Of a DNA stretch of 64,000 nt, positions 8,621-18,427 are shown in pieces. The translations under genes were made by a program, and so were the position numbers. Each line of letters begins with the position of its first letter. Within the stretch, counting starts at the first letter, position 1. Source of the DNA: Clostridium thailandense (GTDB taxonomy: Bacteria > Bacillota > Clostridia > Clostridiales > Clostridiaceae); NCBI RefSeq assembly GCF_019207025.1, contig NZ_JAEEGC010000039.1, forward strand, positions 27,455-91,454. The letters run 5' to 3'. The notes beneath the pieces were generated by a model, which was not told the DNA's origin, searched no databases, and saw only the letters and a list, made by a program, of their open reading frames with translations.

Positions 8621-9279
8621 TGGATAGCAAAACAGCTAAGCAGATCATTGCTAAGAGAATAGCAAAGGAATTAAAAGATGGAGATGTAGTAAACCTAGGA
8701 ATAGGCCTTCCTACAATGGTTGCTAACTATATACCAGAAGGCATAGATGTAGTATTGCAATCGGAAAATGGTTTTGTAGGTTTAGGATCAGTACCTGAAG
8801 AAGGCAGAGAAGATAAGGACATAGTAAATGCAGGTGGACAACCTGTAACTATTAAAGAAGGAGGAGCATTCTTTGATAGTGCGACATCCTTCGGAATTAT
8901 CAGAGGTGGGCATGTAGATGCTACTGTTTTAGGAGCTTTAGAAGTAGATCAAAAAGGAAACCTCGCAAACTTCATGGTTCCAGGAAAAATGGTTCCAGGT
9001 ATGGGTGGAGCTATGGATTTAGTTAGTGGAGCAAAAAAAGTAATTATTGCGATGATGCACACAGCTAAAGGAGAGCAAAAAATATTAAAGAAATGTAAAT
9101 TGCCACTTACAGCTGCAGGTAAGGTTAGTCTTATTGTTACAGAAATGGGAGTTATGGAAGTAACAAAAAATGGTCTTGTACTTAGAGAAATTGCTGAAGG
9201 AATAACTGTTGAAGATGTAATAGCAGCTACTGAGGCTGAGTTAGTAATTGATGAAAATTTAAAGGTAATGGAAGCATAG
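8620..9279 (+). CDS. ctfB: Acetate/butyrate-acetoacetate CoA-transferase, subunit B (AtoA/CtfB)
   Basis: 219 residues. It carries the active-site glutamate in [10 protein letters not shown] near residue 45-55, which forms the enzyme-CoA thioester in this family, and the typical [17 protein letters not shown]. It overlaps ctfA by one base. A small inverted-repeat element begins about 35 bases after its stop and separates it from the thiolase gene. Confidence 0.94.
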   Translation: MDSKTAKQIIAKRIAKELKDGDVVNLGIGLPTMVANYIPEGIDVVLQSENGFVGLGSVPEEGREDKDIVNAGGQPVTIKEGGAFFDSATSFGIIRGGHVDATVLGALEVDQKGNLANFMVPGKMVPGMGGAMDLVSGAKKVIIAMMHTAKGEQKILKKCKLPLTAAGKVSLIVTEMGVMEVTKNGLVLREIAEGITVEDVIAATEAELVIDENLKVMEA

Positions 9280-9313
9280 GAACAATTAGAAAAACTACAT
9301 TGGATAAAAGCGC

Positions 9314-9500
9314 TAGAGGACAAATGACAGAGGACGGAGGACAGAGGACAGTGAAGGAAAGTTTTCTTCCTTACGTCAGAAAACTAAATTTATTTTTTAG
9401 GCTTGTTTTGCTAATCTATATAAATTAAAGATTTTTCGTAGTGTAGCGGAGAAAAATCCTCCTTCATTGTCCTCTGTCAAATGTCCTCTGTCCTCTAAAA
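9314..9500. mobile_element. MITE-like element with AGAGGACA inverted termini (full copy)
   Basis: About 187 bp without an open frame. The left end (9314-9358) is built of AGAGGACA-type units and the right end (9462-9497) of the reverse complement TGTCCTCT units, giving imperfect terminal inverted repeats of 35-45 bp. Inside, GAAGGAAAG/CTTCCTT and GGAGAAAAATCCTCC form smaller hairpins. The right half recurs at 29381-29457. It lies between ctfB and thl, so it separates two genes of one pathway. Confidence 0.75.
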
Positions 9501-9549
9501 TGTTTTTGTAAGTTAAATGTTATTATTGGATATATATAGGAGGATAAAA

Positions 9550-10728
9550 ATGAAAGAAGTAGTTATTGTAAGTGCAGTAAGAACTGCAGTTGGAAAATTT
9601 GGAGGAGCTTTAAAAGACGTTCCAGCAGCAGAATTAGGGGCTATAGTTATTAAAGAAGCACTTAGTAGAGCAAGCGTTAAACCGGAATTAGTTGATGAAG
9701 TAGTAATGGGAAATGTTGTTCAGGCAGGTCTTGGACAAAACGTTGCAAGACAAGCTGTAATTAAGGCTGGTCTGCCAGAAGAGGTTCCTGCATTTACTTT
9801 AAACAAAGTTTGTGGTTCAGGATTAAGAGCAGTTAGCTTAGCGGCACAAATGATAAAGGCTGGAGATGCAGAGGTTGTAATAGCTGGCGGTATGGAAAAC
9901 ATGTCAGCAGCACCCTATGTACTGCAAGCTGCAAGATGGGGACAAAGAATGGGCAATGGAGCCATTGTAGATACAATGGTAAATGATGCTCTTACAGATG
10001 CATTTCAAGGATATCATATGGGAATCACTGCAGAAAATATAGCTGAGAGATGGAAGCTAACAAGAGAAATGCAGGATGAATTTGCAGCAGCATCTCAACA
10101 GAAGGCAGAAGTTGCTATAAGAGAAGGACGATTTAAAGATGAAATAGTTCCTGTAGTTATAAAAACTAGAAAAGGTGAAGTAGTATTTGATACAGATGAG
10201 TTCCCTAGATTCGGAACAACTGCAGAATCTTTAGCAAAGTTAAAACCAGCCTTTAAAAAAGAGGGAACTGTTACAGCTGGAAATGCTTCAGGGATAAACG
10301 ATGGGGCAGCAGCTATGGTTATTATGAGTGCTGAAAAAGCAGAAGAGCTTGGATTAAAACCAATGGCTAAAATAACTTCCTATGGATCAAAGGGATTGGA
10401 TCCAGCTATTATGGGATATGGACCATTTCATGCAACAAAGAAGGCTCTAGAAAAAGCAAATCTAACAATAGAAGATATAGACTTAATAGAAGCAAATGAA
10501 GCTTTTGCGGCTCAGAGTTTAGCAGTAGCAAAAGACTTAAATTTTGATATGAGCAAAGTTAACGTAAATGGAGGAGCTATTGCAATAGGACATCCAGTTG
10601 GATGTTCAGGAGCAAGAATACTTACTACGCTATTATATGAGATGGGAAAAAGAGAATCCAAGTATGGACTAGCAACTTTATGTATAGGTGGTGGAATGGG
10701 CACCGCTATAATAGTCGAAAGATACTAA
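9550..10728 (+). CDS. thlA: Acetyl-CoA acetyltransferase (thiolase)
   Basis: 392 residues, the usual thiolase length. The three catalytic motifs are present: the acyl-accepting cysteine in NKVCGSGLR near residue 88, the histidine in [10 protein letters not shown] near 348, and the second cysteine in [10 protein letters not shown] near 378. It joins or splits acetoacetyl-CoA and two acetyl-CoA, next in the route to the CoA-transferase. ATG 9550 has AGGAGG seven bases upstream; the frame continues upstream to 9517 but without a better start. Confidence 0.96.
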   Translation: MKEVVIVSAVRTAVGKFGGALKDVPAAELGAIVIKEALSRASVKPELVDEVVMGNVVQAGLGQNVARQAVIKAGLPEEVPAFTLNKVCGSGLRAVSLAAQMIKAGDAEVVIAGGMENMSAAPYVLQAARWGQRMGNGAIVDTMVNDALTDAFQGYHMGITAENIAERWKLTREMQDEFAAASQQKAEVAIREGRFKDEIVPVVIKTRKGEVVFDTDEFPRFGTTAESLAKLKPAFKKEGTVTAGNASGINDGAAAMVIMSAEKAEELGLKPMAKITSYGSKGLDPAIMGYGPFHATKKALEKANLTIEDIDLIEANEAFAAQSLAVAKDLNFDMSKVNVNGGAIAIGHPVGCSGARILTTLLYEMGKRESKYGLATLCIGGGMGTAIIVERY

Positions 10729-10848
10729 AACTTAGTTTCGGCTAAAATTCTTATTTACAAGAAAATCAATAAGTATGATAATATACATATGAATTTTTAG
10801 AGTTTAAAGAATTAAGGTTTGGAGGAGATTCTAATACGAAATTTTAGT

Positions 10849-12693
10849 ATGCGTTACAGACTTATGATTATTTTAGCGCTTGCAGTTACATTGCCATTAA
10901 TAATAAGTGGGTATATATTAATTCATCGTGCTGAACAAGCTATGAACTCGGAGAAAGAGAGTAAGCTTTTGGGTATAGCAAAGGCACTAGATGCAAATAT
11001 GTCAGGAGATTTTCAATCTTTAATTCCTTTAAACGATAAAAATGCTTCTCGAGACCAAAAGGTACGAATACTTAATCAAAAGTTGTCTGGAATTACAGAG
11101 AAAATTGTTTTAGGGAATCCAGGTGTAGGAGCAGGGTACTATTCTAGGGAACTTGATTGCATTATTACATATGCTCCAAGTTCTGAATATAGTTCAACCG
11201 TTGGAGAATCAATTAGCAAAGAACATTTAGGGCGACAGGTTATGGCAAAAGGGATAGCTATGACTGCAAGTGGAAAAATGGTCAGAGGAAACATTTTAAA
11301 TGTTATGGTTCCAATTATACGTAATAATCAGGTAGTTGGATATGCATGGGCCAATGAAATGACTAAGAGCATAGATAGTCAAATAAAAGCTATGGAAGCT
11401 GTAATGTATCTGGCCTTGGCCATTGCCTTAATATTGGGGCTCAGTATCAGTATGCCTTTAGCAAATAGAGTTTCTAACTCTGTTCATGGCATTATTCAAG
11501 GATTACTTAGTCTTCGTACTGATTTAGGATATAGATTGCCAGAAACTGATGGAGAATTTGGAGAGATTGCTTCTGCTATTAATGGAATGGCTCAAAGTTT
11601 AATGAATACTCGTTCGCATACAGAAATTATTATTGAGAGTATGGTAGACGGAATTATTACCATTGACTATGATAAGAAAGTAATGGCTATAAATAATGCT
11701 GCCAAATCTATTATGAGATTAAATGAAGATGTAATTGGTGTTGACTATACCAATCTTTTTTCTAGCAATGAAGATGTTTTCAATATACTTTTAGAGACTT
11801 TAACAACAGGCCAAAATTTTATTGGTTATGAAGTTGAATTTGCACGCTGCGATGGAACTATAGTACCTATTAGCGTTAGCACTTCCATGTTGCATAATAA
11901 TAAAAATGTATTAGGTGTAGTTGTGGTCTTTAAAGATTTATCAGAACATAAAGCTTTTGAGGACAGAGTAAGAAGAGTCGATCGTCTTGCGGCAGTTGGT
12001 GAATTAGCAGCTGGTGTTGCGCATGAAATCCGTAATCCTTTATCTGCTATTTTAGGTATTGTACAAATCTTAGCAGATGAATTGCCAAAGGAACATTCTT
12101 CAAGAGCATTTGGAGATATTGCATTGAAAGAAGTTGAAAGACTTAATGTTATAATTGAAGATCTATTGTATTTCGCTAAACCTTCAAAACAGTGTGTAAC
12201 GCGTGTAAACATAAACGAACTTGTTTCAGATGCACTTTCTTTACTTAATCCAAGTTTAAAAAAAGATATTGTTATATTAGAAAAATACTTAGATTTATCA
12301 ATTGATGACATTCTTGTTGATGCTCAGCTTATAAAACAAGTTTTGGTTAATTTACTGCTTAATGCAGTACAAGCTCTTCCAACAAAAGGAGGAAAAATTA
12401 CAGTTAAAACTCAAAAAAGATCTGATGGACTTGAGATCATAGTAGAAGATACAGGAAAAGGAATAGATCAAGAAAGTCTACCTAAAATTTTCGACCCTTT
12501 CTTTACTACTAAGGATACAGGAACTGGATTAGGACTTGCTGTAAGCAATAAAATTATAGAGATTCACCATGGATATATTCGTGCTGAGAGTATCGTTGGT
12601 GTTGGAAGTACATTTGCAATTTATCTACCATATGAAAAATTGCAATATAAGAAAGGGGGAAGCACAACATGTCAGAAAACGGGCGTATTTTAA
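10849..12693 (+). CDS. atoS: AtoS-like sensor histidine kinase
   Basis: About 614 residues. A first membrane segment (residues 5-25), an extracytoplasmic sensor domain to about 185, a second membrane segment near 190-210, HAMP, a PAS domain (about 255-370), HisKA with the phospho-accepting histidine in VAHEIRNPLSAI, and an HATPase domain ending in GTGLGLAVSNKII. The start is uncertain: GGAGGAG (10821-10827) is 21 bases before ATG 10849, the in-frame TTG 10819 overlaps that site, and no standard start codon has ideal spacing. It overlaps the sigma-54 activator gene by 25 bases, so the two form a cognate pair, probably sensing a short-chain acid such as acetoacetate. Confidence 0.88.
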   Translation: MRYRLMIILALAVTLPLIISGYILIHRAEQAMNSEKESKLLGIAKALDANMSGDFQSLIPLNDKNASRDQKVRILNQKLSGITEKIVLGNPGVGAGYYSRELDCIITYAPSSEYSSTVGESISKEHLGRQVMAKGIAMTASGKMVRGNILNVMVPIIRNNQVVGYAWANEMTKSIDSQIKAMEAVMYLALAIALILGLSISMPLANRVSNSVHGIIQGLLSLRTDLGYRLPETDGEFGEIASAINGMAQSLMNTRSHTEIIIESMVDGIITIDYDKKVMAINNAAKSIMRLNEDVIGVDYTNLFSSNEDVFNILLETLTTGQNFIGYEVEFARCDGTIVPISVSTSMLHNNKNVLGVVVVFKDLSEHKAFEDRVRRVDRLAAVGELAAGVAHEIRNPLSAILGIVQILADELPKEHSSRAFGDIALKEVERLNVIIEDLLYFAKPSKQCVTRVNINELVSDALSLLNPSLKKDIVILEKYLDLSIDDILVDAQLIKQVLVNLLLNAVQALPTKGGKITVKTQKRSDGLEIIVEDTGKGIDQESLPKIFDPFFTTKDTGTGLGLAVSNKIIEIHHGYIRAESIVGVGSTFAIYLPYEKLQYKKGGSTTCQKTGVF

Positions 12694-14057
12694 TAGCTGA
12701 CGATGAGATAAGTTTGAGAATGGTACTCCAAACAGCTTTAAGTAAAGTTGGATACCAAGTGGATACCGCTCAAAATGGGAAAGAGGCGCTCGATATGTCT
12801 AAGGAAAATAATTATGATTTAGCTATTCTTGACATACGTATGCCAGAGATGGATGGGTTACAGGCCTTTTACGAAATTCACAAGATTAGACCTAATCTGC
12901 CAATTATTTTTATGACTGCATTCGGAAGTTCTGAAATTGCAGTTGATGCAATGAAACAGGGAGCTTACGATTATATATTAAAGCCTTTTAATCTTGAAGA
13001 GGTTAAAATTATTGTGAATAGAGCGATTCGTATGCAGCAGTTAACAAGAGAGGTAATATATCTTGAACAAGAAGTAAGAGAAAAAAACATGATGCCGGCT
13101 GTTCCAGAAAAAATTGTTGGAGAAAGTCCAAAGATTCAAGAAATATATAAGGTTATAGGCAGAGTTGCTAATTCGAAAGCTACTGTATTGATAACTGGGG
13201 AAAGTGGAACAGGTAAAGGTATGATTGCTAAAACAATTCATTATGCTAGTGATAGGCGGGATAATCCCTTTATTCAAGTAAATTGTGGATCAATTCCAGA
13301 AGGATTGCTAGAAAGTGAAATATTTGGTCACGAGAAAGGGGCGTTTACAGGTGCTCTTTTTCAAAAGCCAGGTAAATTTGAATTAGCAGAAGGAGGAACT
13401 CTTTTTTTAGATGAGATTGGAGAAATGAGTCCAAGCCTTCAGGTGAAACTTCTTCGAGTTTTACAAGAAAAAGAATTTGAACGTGTTGGGGGAACAAAAA
13501 CATTTCACACCAATGTACGCATTATTGCAGCAACTAATCGTGATCTCACTAAAGAAATATCAGAAAATCACTTTAGAAAAGATTTGTATTATAGGTTAAA
13601 TGTAGTTTCAATATGTCTTCCTTCACTTTGTGAAAGAGGAGAAGACATAATCTTGTTATCTGATTACTTTTTAAAACGTTTCTCGGCAGAAATAGGGAGA
13701 ATTGGAATGTTTTTTGCACCAGAAGTTTTGGATGTTTTTCGAAATTATTCTTGGCCAGGAAATATAAGAGAACTAGAAAATGCAGTGGAGCACGCTATTA
13801 TAATGAGCAGTACGCCCGTTATTTTGCCAGAGCATCTTCCACCTAGTATAAAGATAGAAGAAATAGAAGAAAATACTGAGATGCCTGAAGAGACTGGTTA
13901 CTTCAAACCTTTGAGAGAAGTATTGTTAGAAGCTGAAAAACGTCATATATCTGAAGCTATACAGCGGGCAGGTGGAAATCATACACATGCGGCAAAACTT
14001 CTTCAGATCTCACGAAGAGCCCTTCTTTATAAAATCAATGAGAATAATCTTGGTTAA
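12669..14057 (+). CDS. atoC: AtoC-like sigma-54-dependent response regulator
   Basis: 462 residues. Receiver domain with acidic pocket DDE and phospho-aspartate in LAILDIRMPEMDG; AAA+ domain with Walker A GESGTGKGMIAK, the sigma-54-contacting GAFTGA loop, Walker B GGTLFLDEIGEM and the arginine-finger region; and a C-terminal Fis-type helix-turn-helix (NHTHAAKLLQISRRALLYKI). It is the NtrC-family activator needed for the sigma-54 promoter at 6477-6492. It overlaps the kinase gene and ends the island, followed by a short terminator. Confidence 0.94.
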   Translation: MSENGRILIADDEISLRMVLQTALSKVGYQVDTAQNGKEALDMSKENNYDLAILDIRMPEMDGLQAFYEIHKIRPNLPIIFMTAFGSSEIAVDAMKQGAYDYILKPFNLEEVKIIVNRAIRMQQLTREVIYLEQEVREKNMMPAVPEKIVGESPKIQEIYKVIGRVANSKATVLITGESGTGKGMIAKTIHYASDRRDNPFIQVNCGSIPEGLLESEIFGHEKGAFTGALFQKPGKFELAEGGTLFLDEIGEMSPSLQVKLLRVLQEKEFERVGGTKTFHTNVRIIAATNRDLTKEISENHFRKDLYYRLNVVSICLPSLCERGEDIILLSDYFLKRFSAEIGRIGMFFAPEVLDVFRNYSWPGNIRELENAVEHAIIMSSTPVILPEHLPPSIKIEEIEENTEMPEETGYFKPLREVLLEAEKRHISEAIQRAGGNHTHAAKLLQISRRALLYKINENNLG

Positions 14058-14084
14058 GAATTAAATATAATATTTATACAATAG

Positions 14085-14112
14085 AAATCCCTTAATTTCA
14101 AGGGATTTTAAT
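14085..14112 (+). terminator. Probable terminator after atoC
   Basis: AAATCCCTT (14085-14093) pairs with 14100-14108 around a 6-base loop and is followed by TTTTAATACTTTTT. Confidence 0.65.
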
Positions 14113-14139
14113 ACTTTTTGGAGATTTTAAAATATAGAG

Positions 14140-14278
14140 ACCCAAAACATAAAGTTGATTTACACTCCGGGATATGTTTCCAAGCTTTCGGCACTATAAA
14201 AACTTTTGTCAATCTAAAGCTCAACACTTTGGAAATACATATTTTCGTATAAATCAACTTTATGTTTTGGTTATCTAA
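14140..14278. repeat. Palindromic dispersed repeat, copy A (internally deleted)
   Basis: Outer arms AAAACATAAAGTTGATTTA and its reverse complement enclose CTCCGGGATATGTTTCCAAG, a GCAC-TATAAAAACTTTT segment and GGAAATACATATTTTCG. The same blocks occur in the copies at 51366-51606 and 63449-63710, where the central part is longer. It lies between the converging ends of atoC and the IclR gene. Confidence 0.75.
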
Positions 14279-14329
14279 GTGAAAGAGATCCTTAATAAAG
14301 CAGTCTCAATGAATATTAATAAAATTCAA

Positions 14330-15109
14330 TCATGATAAGTTACTTGAATCAATATCATAGTCATGAAAATATGCTTCTAATTTTTGTTTTGATGATTTTA
14401 ACAGTTCGATTATATTCTGCAGTTTTTCTTCTGAAAAACGAAAGGTTGGAATGCATACACTTAAAGCAGCGATAATTTGTTCTTTATTACATAAAGATAT
14501 TCCAACACAGTTTACAAGTGGAGTCGATTCTTCATGTTCTATTGCATATCCTCTAGCGCGAGTGTCATCTAATTCTTTAAATAATTTATCAAAATCAGTA
14601 ATAGTATTTGGTGTAATAGCTGTCAGGCCTTTTGGATATAATCTATATATTTCTTCTCTTGACTTTTCTGCAAGTATAGCGCGACCTATTGCAGTACAGT
14701 ATAGTGGAAGCTGTTTGCCAACATAAGATACAAGACGAATTGGTTCAGATGAATCTTCTTTTGCAATATAAAGTAAATTGCTTCTAGTTTGTATACCAAG
14801 CTGACATGTCTCATTACTCATGGAAACTATATATTTCATTTCTATTTTTATTAATTCTAAAGTATTCATATGTTTACTATATGATGATCCAACTGAAAAA
14901 GTAGCAATACCAATGAAATATTTTGAAGTTTCCTTTTGCATATAAATAAACTTTCTTGATGCCATAGTATGTAACAATGGCATGATGCTACTTTTAGGAG
15001 CACCTAGTGCTTTTGATAACTCTGTTAATGTCATTCCCTCACTATTTGTAGATAGAAGTTCAAGTATATCTAGTACACGTTCTGTTGGTCTATGTTCAGT
15101 AGATGTCAT
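14330..15109 (-). CDS. IclR-family transcriptional regulator
   Basis: 259 residues. The N-terminal winged helix covers residues 10-70 (VLDILELLSTNSEGMTLTEL, then SKALGAPKSSIMPLLHTM). The C-terminal IclR effector domain has YVGKQLPLYCTAIGRAILA and the HEESTPLVNCVGI stretch with a conserved cysteine region. ATG 15109 has AGGTGA upstream. It is divergent from the sugar-acid operon beginning at 15428 and probably controls it; IclR-family regulators of sugar-acid genes (KdgR, XynR/YagI) set the precedent. Confidence 0.9.
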   Translation of the reverse strand: MTSTEHRPTERVLDILELLSTNSEGMTLTELSKALGAPKSSIMPLLHTMASRKFIYMQKETSKYFIGIATFSVGSSYSKHMNTLELIKIEMKYIVSMSNETCQLGIQTRSNLLYIAKEDSSEPIRLVSYVGKQLPLYCTAIGRAILAEKSREEIYRLYPKGLTAITPNTITDFDKLFKELDDTRARGYAIEHEESTPLVNCVGISLCNKEQIIAALSVCIPTFRFSEEKLQNIIELLKSSKQKLEAYFHDYDIDSSNLS

Positions 15110-15269
15110 AATTATTCACCTATTTATCCATATATTTTTTATTAATATTATATCAAAATGAAAATAATATTTCTATAATATGTATTTTAGTCTATTTTAC
15201 TAACTTAAACAAGTTAAAAATTGATTACTCATATTTATAACAAATTTTGCATTAAAGTCAAAATAGAGA

Positions 15270-15298
15270 TTGACATAAACATAAAAAAGTGGTAATTT
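15270..15298 (+). promoter_or_regulatory. Predicted promoter of the sugar-acid operon
   Basis: TTGACA (15270-15275), a 17-base spacer, then TAATTT (15293-15298). The -10 box is a partial match. It lies in the 318-base gap between the divergent IclR gene and the dehydrogenase. Confidence 0.45.
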
Positions 15299-15314
15299 TA
15301 ATCATGATAGTACT

Positions 15315-15339
15315 TATTTACAAACCGAGTACGTAAATA
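15315..15339. promoter_or_regulatory. Candidate IclR operator
   Basis: TATTTAC and GTAAATA form a perfect 7-bp inverted pair separated by 11 bases, placed just after the predicted transcription start at about 15305. The link to the adjacent IclR regulator is inference. Confidence 0.4.
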
Positions 15340-15427
15340 CGCACAAAATGTAAAGAAAATTAAAGTACATGCGTTATAATGCAAATACTATTTCTATGAA
15401 AAATTTAATAATGAGTGGAGGAAAGTT

Positions 15428-16570
15428 ATGATTTATTATGTACCGCCAATTAATTTAATTGGAAAAGGAAGTTTAAGTGATGCTGGGAATCAGATTAAGG
15501 GAATGGGATGCAAAAAAGCTTTCATTTCAACTGACAAATTTTTAACTAAGAATGGAACTGTAGAAAAAGTAACAAAAATACTTGAGGATGTTGGAGTTGA
15601 TTATGTTGTCTATAATGAAGCAAAACCAAATCCTACAGTAAAAAACGTTGAAGATGGCCTGAAAATTTTAAAAAAAGAGAATTGTGATATTGTAATAAGC
15701 ATTGGAGGTGGTTCGCCACAAGATTGTGGAAAAGCAATTGCCGTATTAGCAACAAATGGTGGAAAGATAAACGACTATGAAGGAATAAATAAAACTTCTA
15801 AAAAATCTTTGCCGATCGTGGCAATTGCAACTACTGCAGGGACTTCCGCTGAAGTTACAATCAATTATGTTATTACAGATGAAGAACGTCATGTCAAGAT
15901 GATAATGGTAGATAACAATGCTTTAGCAGTTATGACTATAAATGATCCAGAACTTATGGTAAGCATGCCGCCAGCTCTAACTGCTGCTACTGGTATGGAT
16001 GCGTTGACACATGCTGTTGAGGCAGTTGTTGCAAATGGTGCTAATGATGTAACGGATGCTACAGCACTATATTCGATTAAGGAAATATTTGAGTTTTTAC
16101 CTAGAGCAGTAAAAAATGGACAAGATATCGAAGCTAGAGAACAAATGTGTTATGCATGTTATTTAAATGGTATCGCATTTAGTAATGCAGGCTTAGGTAA
16201 TGTTCATGCAATGGCGCATCAGCTTGGAGGATTGTATGATTTACCTCATGGTGTTTGTAATGCAATTCTTTTACCAGTAGTTGAGGAAGAAAATGCCAAA
16301 GGAGCGCCTAAGAAATTTAGGATTATAGCTGAAACAATAGGATATGATTTAAATAATAAAACAGACGAAGAATGTGTAGACTACGTAATAAAACGTATTA
16401 AGAACTTATCTGAAGAAGTTGGAATCCCAAAATCATTAAGAGAAGTTGGTGTTTCTAATCCAGACTTTGATACATTAGCTGAAAATGCTATGAAAGATGC
16501 TTGTGCTGGTGCAAATCCAGTATTTTTCAGTAAAGAAAAACTAATAGAATTATTTAAGAAAATTGCTTAG
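15428..16570 (+). CDS. Iron-containing (group III) alcohol dehydrogenase
   Basis: 380 residues. The NAD(P)-binding GGGSPQDCGKAIAV is near residue 95-108. Metal-ligand positions are present: the aspartate near residue 192 in ATGMDALTHAVEA, and later histidines in NVHAMAHQLGGLYDLPHGVCNA. The family reduces aldehydes or oxidises alcohols with NAD(P)H. ATG 15428 has GTGGAGGAAAG before it. It heads an operon with a sugar-acid dehydratase and an aldolase, so a likely job is to reduce the aldehyde released by the aldolase, such as glycolaldehyde or glyceraldehyde; the exact substrate is not shown. Confidence 0.9.
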   Translation: MIYYVPPINLIGKGSLSDAGNQIKGMGCKKAFISTDKFLTKNGTVEKVTKILEDVGVDYVVYNEAKPNPTVKNVEDGLKILKKENCDIVISIGGGSPQDCGKAIAVLATNGGKINDYEGINKTSKKSLPIVAIATTAGTSAEVTINYVITDEERHVKMIMVDNNALAVMTINDPELMVSMPPALTAATGMDALTHAVEAVVANGANDVTDATALYSIKEIFEFLPRAVKNGQDIEAREQMCYACYLNGIAFSNAGLGNVHAMAHQLGGLYDLPHGVCNAILLPVVEEENAKGAPKKFRIIAETIGYDLNNKTDEECVDYVIKRIKNLSEEVGIPKSLREVGVSNPDFDTLAENAMKDACAGANPVFFSKEKLIELFKKIA

Positions 16571-16614
16571 ACAAATTTGAAAATGTATCACATTAGATGA
16601 GGAGGAGTAAGACT

Positions 16615-18297
16615 GTGGAGAGAAGTAAGAAAATTCTTTGTGGATTACAGAACCAATATTACAGGGCTACGTGGAAATCAATGGGATTCTCAACAGATGA
16701 TTTAAAAAGACCTATGATAGGAATTGCCAATGCATGGAGTGAATGTGTTCCTGGTCATTTTAATTTGCGTCAAGTTGCACAACGAGTGAAAGATGGCATA
16801 TATCGTGCAGGTGCGACACCAGTTGAGTTTGGAGTGATCGGCGGATGTGATGGTATGGGACAAGGGCATGATGGAATGCATTATATTCTTCCGTCAAGAG
16901 AACTTATTGCAAACTCAGTTGAGTCTATGGCTCAAATTAATTTATTCGATGGTATTGTGTTATTAGGTTCTTGTGACAAGATTGTACCAGGAATGTTGAT
17001 GGCAGCAGCAAGACTTAATATACCGTGTATATTGTTACCAGGAGGTCCTATGGAAGGCGGTATTGTATTTGATGGACGTAAGTCGGATCAAACTTCAAGT
17101 ACGGAAGCTTATGGGATGCTAACTGCTAATAAAATTACAGAGAAAGAATATGTATCTTTAGAAAACCTTGCGTGTCCTACTTGTGGTTCATGCTCGTATT
17201 TGGGAACTGCAAATACAATGTGCTCATTATCTGAAGCATTGGGTATGACATTACCAGATGGAGGTATAATACCGGCAGCATCTGCAGCACGTCTTGCTAT
17301 TGCAGAAAAAACAGGCATTAAGATTGTTGACTTGGTAGAGAGAGGAATTACAGCTCGTAACATTATTACAGAAGAAAGCGTGAGAAATGCAATTAAGATA
17401 TGCCTTTCAATGAGTGGTAGTACAAACGCTGTAATGCATCTTACAGCTATTGCTCATGAGGCTGAATTAGACATTAATGTACTAGATGAATTTGATAAGT
17501 TATCAAAGACAACACCTCAGCTTGCCAAAATTAATCCTGCATCTGAATATAATATGATTGATTTTTATCAAGCAGGTGGAGTTATAAAGTTAATGGAAGA
17601 AATGAGGACAATTATTGATACTAACCAAATGACTGTGACATGCCATACGGTATCGGAAAATATCAAAGAACATATATATCAATATCCAGAAAATCCAAAT
17701 ATAATCAAAACCATGCAGGAACCATTCGGATATGAAGGTGGAGTTGCTGTACTTCGTGGAAATATTGCACCTGATACTGGGATTACAAAACCAGGAGCAT
17801 TCGACAAGAGTTTACATCATTTCATAGGAGAAGCTATTTGCTTTAATTCAGAAGAAGAGGCAGAAGAAGCAATTTTAGAAGGTAAAATACATCCAGGTCA
17901 TGTAGTTGTAATTCGTTATGAAGGACCGAAGGGTGGACCTGGTATGCGTGAAATGTATAAAGCAATGAAATATTTATATGGTCGTGGATTGTCAAAATCT
18001 ACAGCATTAATAACAGATGGACGTTTTAGTGGAACGAACAATGGGTGTTTTGTTGGTCATATATCTCCAGAAGCAGCAGAAGGTGGTCCAATAGCAATTA
18101 TAAAAGATGGAGATAAAATAGAAATTGATGTTGAAAAACGTAGTTTAGATCTAATGGTAGGTGAAGAAGAAATAATTAGTAGATTAAAAGAGTGGAAACG
18201 CCCAGAACCAAAATTCAAGAGAGGATATTTAGGATTATATTGTAAGATTGCAGCATCGGGTTCTGAGGGAGCAATCATGAAATATGATGACCTTTAA
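16615..18297 (+). CDS. IlvD/Edd-family dehydratase, probably a sugar-acid dehydratase
   Basis: 560 residues, in the size range of dihydroxy-acid dehydratase. Cluster-ligand cysteines appear in LLGSCDKIVPGM and in CPTCGSCSYLGTANTM; the conserved TDGRFSGTNNG lies near the C-terminus and GPKGGPGMREM before it. GTG 16615 has GAGGAGGAG seven bases upstream; an ATG at 16597 overlaps that site. The family dehydrates branched-chain precursors or aldonic acids. With an aldolase and a sugar-acid-type transporter in the same operon, and no other branched-chain amino-acid genes, an aldonate such as xylonate or gluconate is the more likely substrate. Confidence 0.85.
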   Translation: MERSKKILCGLQNQYYRATWKSMGFSTDDLKRPMIGIANAWSECVPGHFNLRQVAQRVKDGIYRAGATPVEFGVIGGCDGMGQGHDGMHYILPSRELIANSVESMAQINLFDGIVLLGSCDKIVPGMLMAAARLNIPCILLPGGPMEGGIVFDGRKSDQTSSTEAYGMLTANKITEKEYVSLENLACPTCGSCSYLGTANTMCSLSEALGMTLPDGGIIPAASAARLAIAEKTGIKIVDLVERGITARNIITEESVRNAIKICLSMSGSTNAVMHLTAIAHEAELDINVLDEFDKLSKTTPQLAKINPASEYNMIDFYQAGGVIKLMEEMRTIIDTNQMTVTCHTVSENIKEHIYQYPENPNIIKTMQEPFGYEGGVAVLRGNIAPDTGITKPGAFDKSLHHFIGEAICFNSEEEAEEAILEGKIHPGHVVVIRYEGPKGGPGMREMYKAMKYLYGRGLSKSTALITDGRFSGTNNGCFVGHISPEAAEGGPIAIIKDGDKIEIDVEKRSLDLMVGEEEIISRLKEWKRPEPKFKRGYLGLYCKIAASGSEGAIMKYDDL

Positions 18298-18328
18298 GGC
18301 AATTTATGCTTTAGAATTTATGTCTAAT

Positions 18329-18381
18329 AATTCTGAAAGATAATTAGCACAAATTTTGTGCTAATAGAGAAATTCAGAATT
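18329..18381. other. Nested hairpin between the dehydratase and aldolase genes
   Basis: Outer arms AATTCTGAA (18329-18337) and TTCAGAATT (18373-18381) enclose an inner stem ATTAGCACAAA/TTTTGTGCTAAT. It could terminate part of the transcripts or set an mRNA end within the operon; no promoter was recognised behind it. Confidence 0.6.
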
Positions 18382-18427
18382 TTAATTAGCTATATATAAT
18401 TTAATAATCAAGAAAGGATATTTTAAT

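Noticed and set aside
16615..18297. Branched-chain amino-acid IlvD
   Set aside because: Neighbours are an aldolase, dehydrogenase and carrier under an IclR regulator, with no ilv or leu genes; a sugar-acid role fits better, though sequence alone does not exclude IlvD.
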